Assembly: GCA_012838205.1 (NCBI GenBank)
Contig: DUPR01000031.1
Coordinates: forward strand, 1 to 51,926
Source: Methanobacterium sp.
Lineage (GTDB): Archaea > Methanobacteriota > Methanobacteria > Methanobacteriales > Methanobacteriaceae
DNA length: 51,926 nucleotides
Direction: 5' to 3'
The notes beneath the pieces were generated by a model. It worked only from the letters and a program-made list of their open reading frames with translations. It was not told the DNA's origin and did not search any database. The position numbers were made by a program, and so were the translations under genes. How positions within the stretch are numbered: position 1 is the stretch's first letter; every line of letters starts with the position of its first letter. Shown one piece after another: positions 51,660 to 51,926 of the stretch.

Positions 51660-51675
51660 GGCTTTGTAGAAACCC
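51660..51675. repeat. Probable terminal inverted repeat of an insertion sequence
   Basis: GGCTTTGTAGAAACCC lies just beyond the stop of the transposase reading frame and has the look of an IS end. The other end is outside the window, so the repeat cannot be confirmed. Confidence 0.4.
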
Positions 51676-51680
51676 TTTTT

Positions 51681-51926
51681 TTAGTTGATTTGTGTTGATC
51701 TGTAGATGTTGTATATCGTGTTTTTGAGTTTGGTTTCTTTGTTTGATAGTTGTGTGCTTCTACTATAGTTTGTACCGTTAAATTTTCTCTTTATTGCTGA
51801 AAATATGCTTTCTATATTGTTTCTGTTTATGTATATTTTCTGTCGGAATATTGCTGGGCTTTTTAGTCTGTATTGTCCTCTTTTTGCTCTGTTTTTGAGA
51901 GGGATTTGGTCAAATGCTTTGAGTTC
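51681..51926 (-). CDS. Transposase C-terminus (DDE type), cut by window edge
   Basis: The minus strand is open from the window end to a TAA at 51681-51683, 81 residues. It reads RAKRGQYRLKSPAIF, then IYINRNNIESIFSAIKRKFN, ending in a basic tail (KLKNTIYNIYRSTQIN). The Arg-Asn-x-Ile-Glu-x-x-Phe-Ser-x-Ile-Lys-Arg pattern is the region around the last catalytic Glu of IS4/IS5-type DDE transposases. The 5' part lies outside the window, so completeness of the element is unknown. Confidence 0.8.
   Translation of the reverse strand, partial: ELKAFDQIPLKNRAKRGQYRLKSPAIFRQKIYINRNNIESIFSAIKRKFNGTNYSRSTQLSNKETKLKNTIYNIYRSTQIN

Overview
The window comes from an AT-rich methanogenic archaeon, almost certainly a hydrogenotrophic member of the Methanobacteriales close to Methanobacterium. 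The evidence is a complete formylmethanofuran dehydrogenase operon, the large subunit of archaeal polymerase D, a class I lysyl-tRNA synthetase, Sec61-beta, a 6-phospho-3-hexuloisomerase, tandem DUF2097 genes, archaeal TATA boxes and T-run terminators. No tRNA, rRNA or CRISPR array was seen.

Layout. (1) 1-1775: 3' part of a repetitive SBBP/DUF11 surface protein, then a 0.5 kb gap with a possible small RNA. (2) 2277-16522: housekeeping genes: purB, secG (Sec61-beta), polC (DP2), nrdD, an Fcy1-like cytosine deaminase, a frameshifted membrane protein, a UGSC-family pair, lysS and thiC. (3) 16726-19353: a nucleoside-kinase-like PfkB protein, a ModE/LysR-type regulator with a PBP-like domain, and phi. 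(4) 19454-28265: molybdenum/tungsten cofactor and enzyme genes: fdhD, a carboxymuconolactone-decarboxylase-like protein, a two-gene NAD-type formate dehydrogenase (HydB/NuoF-like plus NuoG/FdhF-like), moaA, mobB with an extra FeS domain, and modE. (5) 28879-35363: fwdF-G-D-B-A-C and two DUF2097 genes. (6) 35398-38172: a molybdate/tungstate ABC transporter (modABC). (7) 38451-51366: about thirteen co-directional genes: a FecBCD-type ABC transporter, four SAM methyltransferases, two FmdE proteins, two DUF364/DUF4213 proteins, a TauE/SafE permease and a large anchored surface protein. (8) 51660-51926: the end of an insertion sequence with a truncated transposase.

How it fits together. Regions 4-7 read as a molybdenum/tungsten island: uptake (modABC), sensing (modE and perhaps the PBP-domain regulator), cofactor maturation (moaA, mobB, fdhD) and the enzymes that use the metal (Fwd and the formate dehydrogenase). 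The most interesting part is region 7. It has the parts list of a metal-chelate or metallophore-like acquisition system: methyltransferases, putative metal-chelation proteins, FmdE proteins and a siderophore-type importer. The promoter of its surface-protein gene carries an inverted repeat, TCGATA-N14-TATCGA, centred on the TATA box, with the same arms and spacing as the repeat over the modA promoter. A degenerate version lies over the promoter of the FecBCD operon. This suggests one Mo/W-responsive regulon, a hypothesis drawn from sequence alone.
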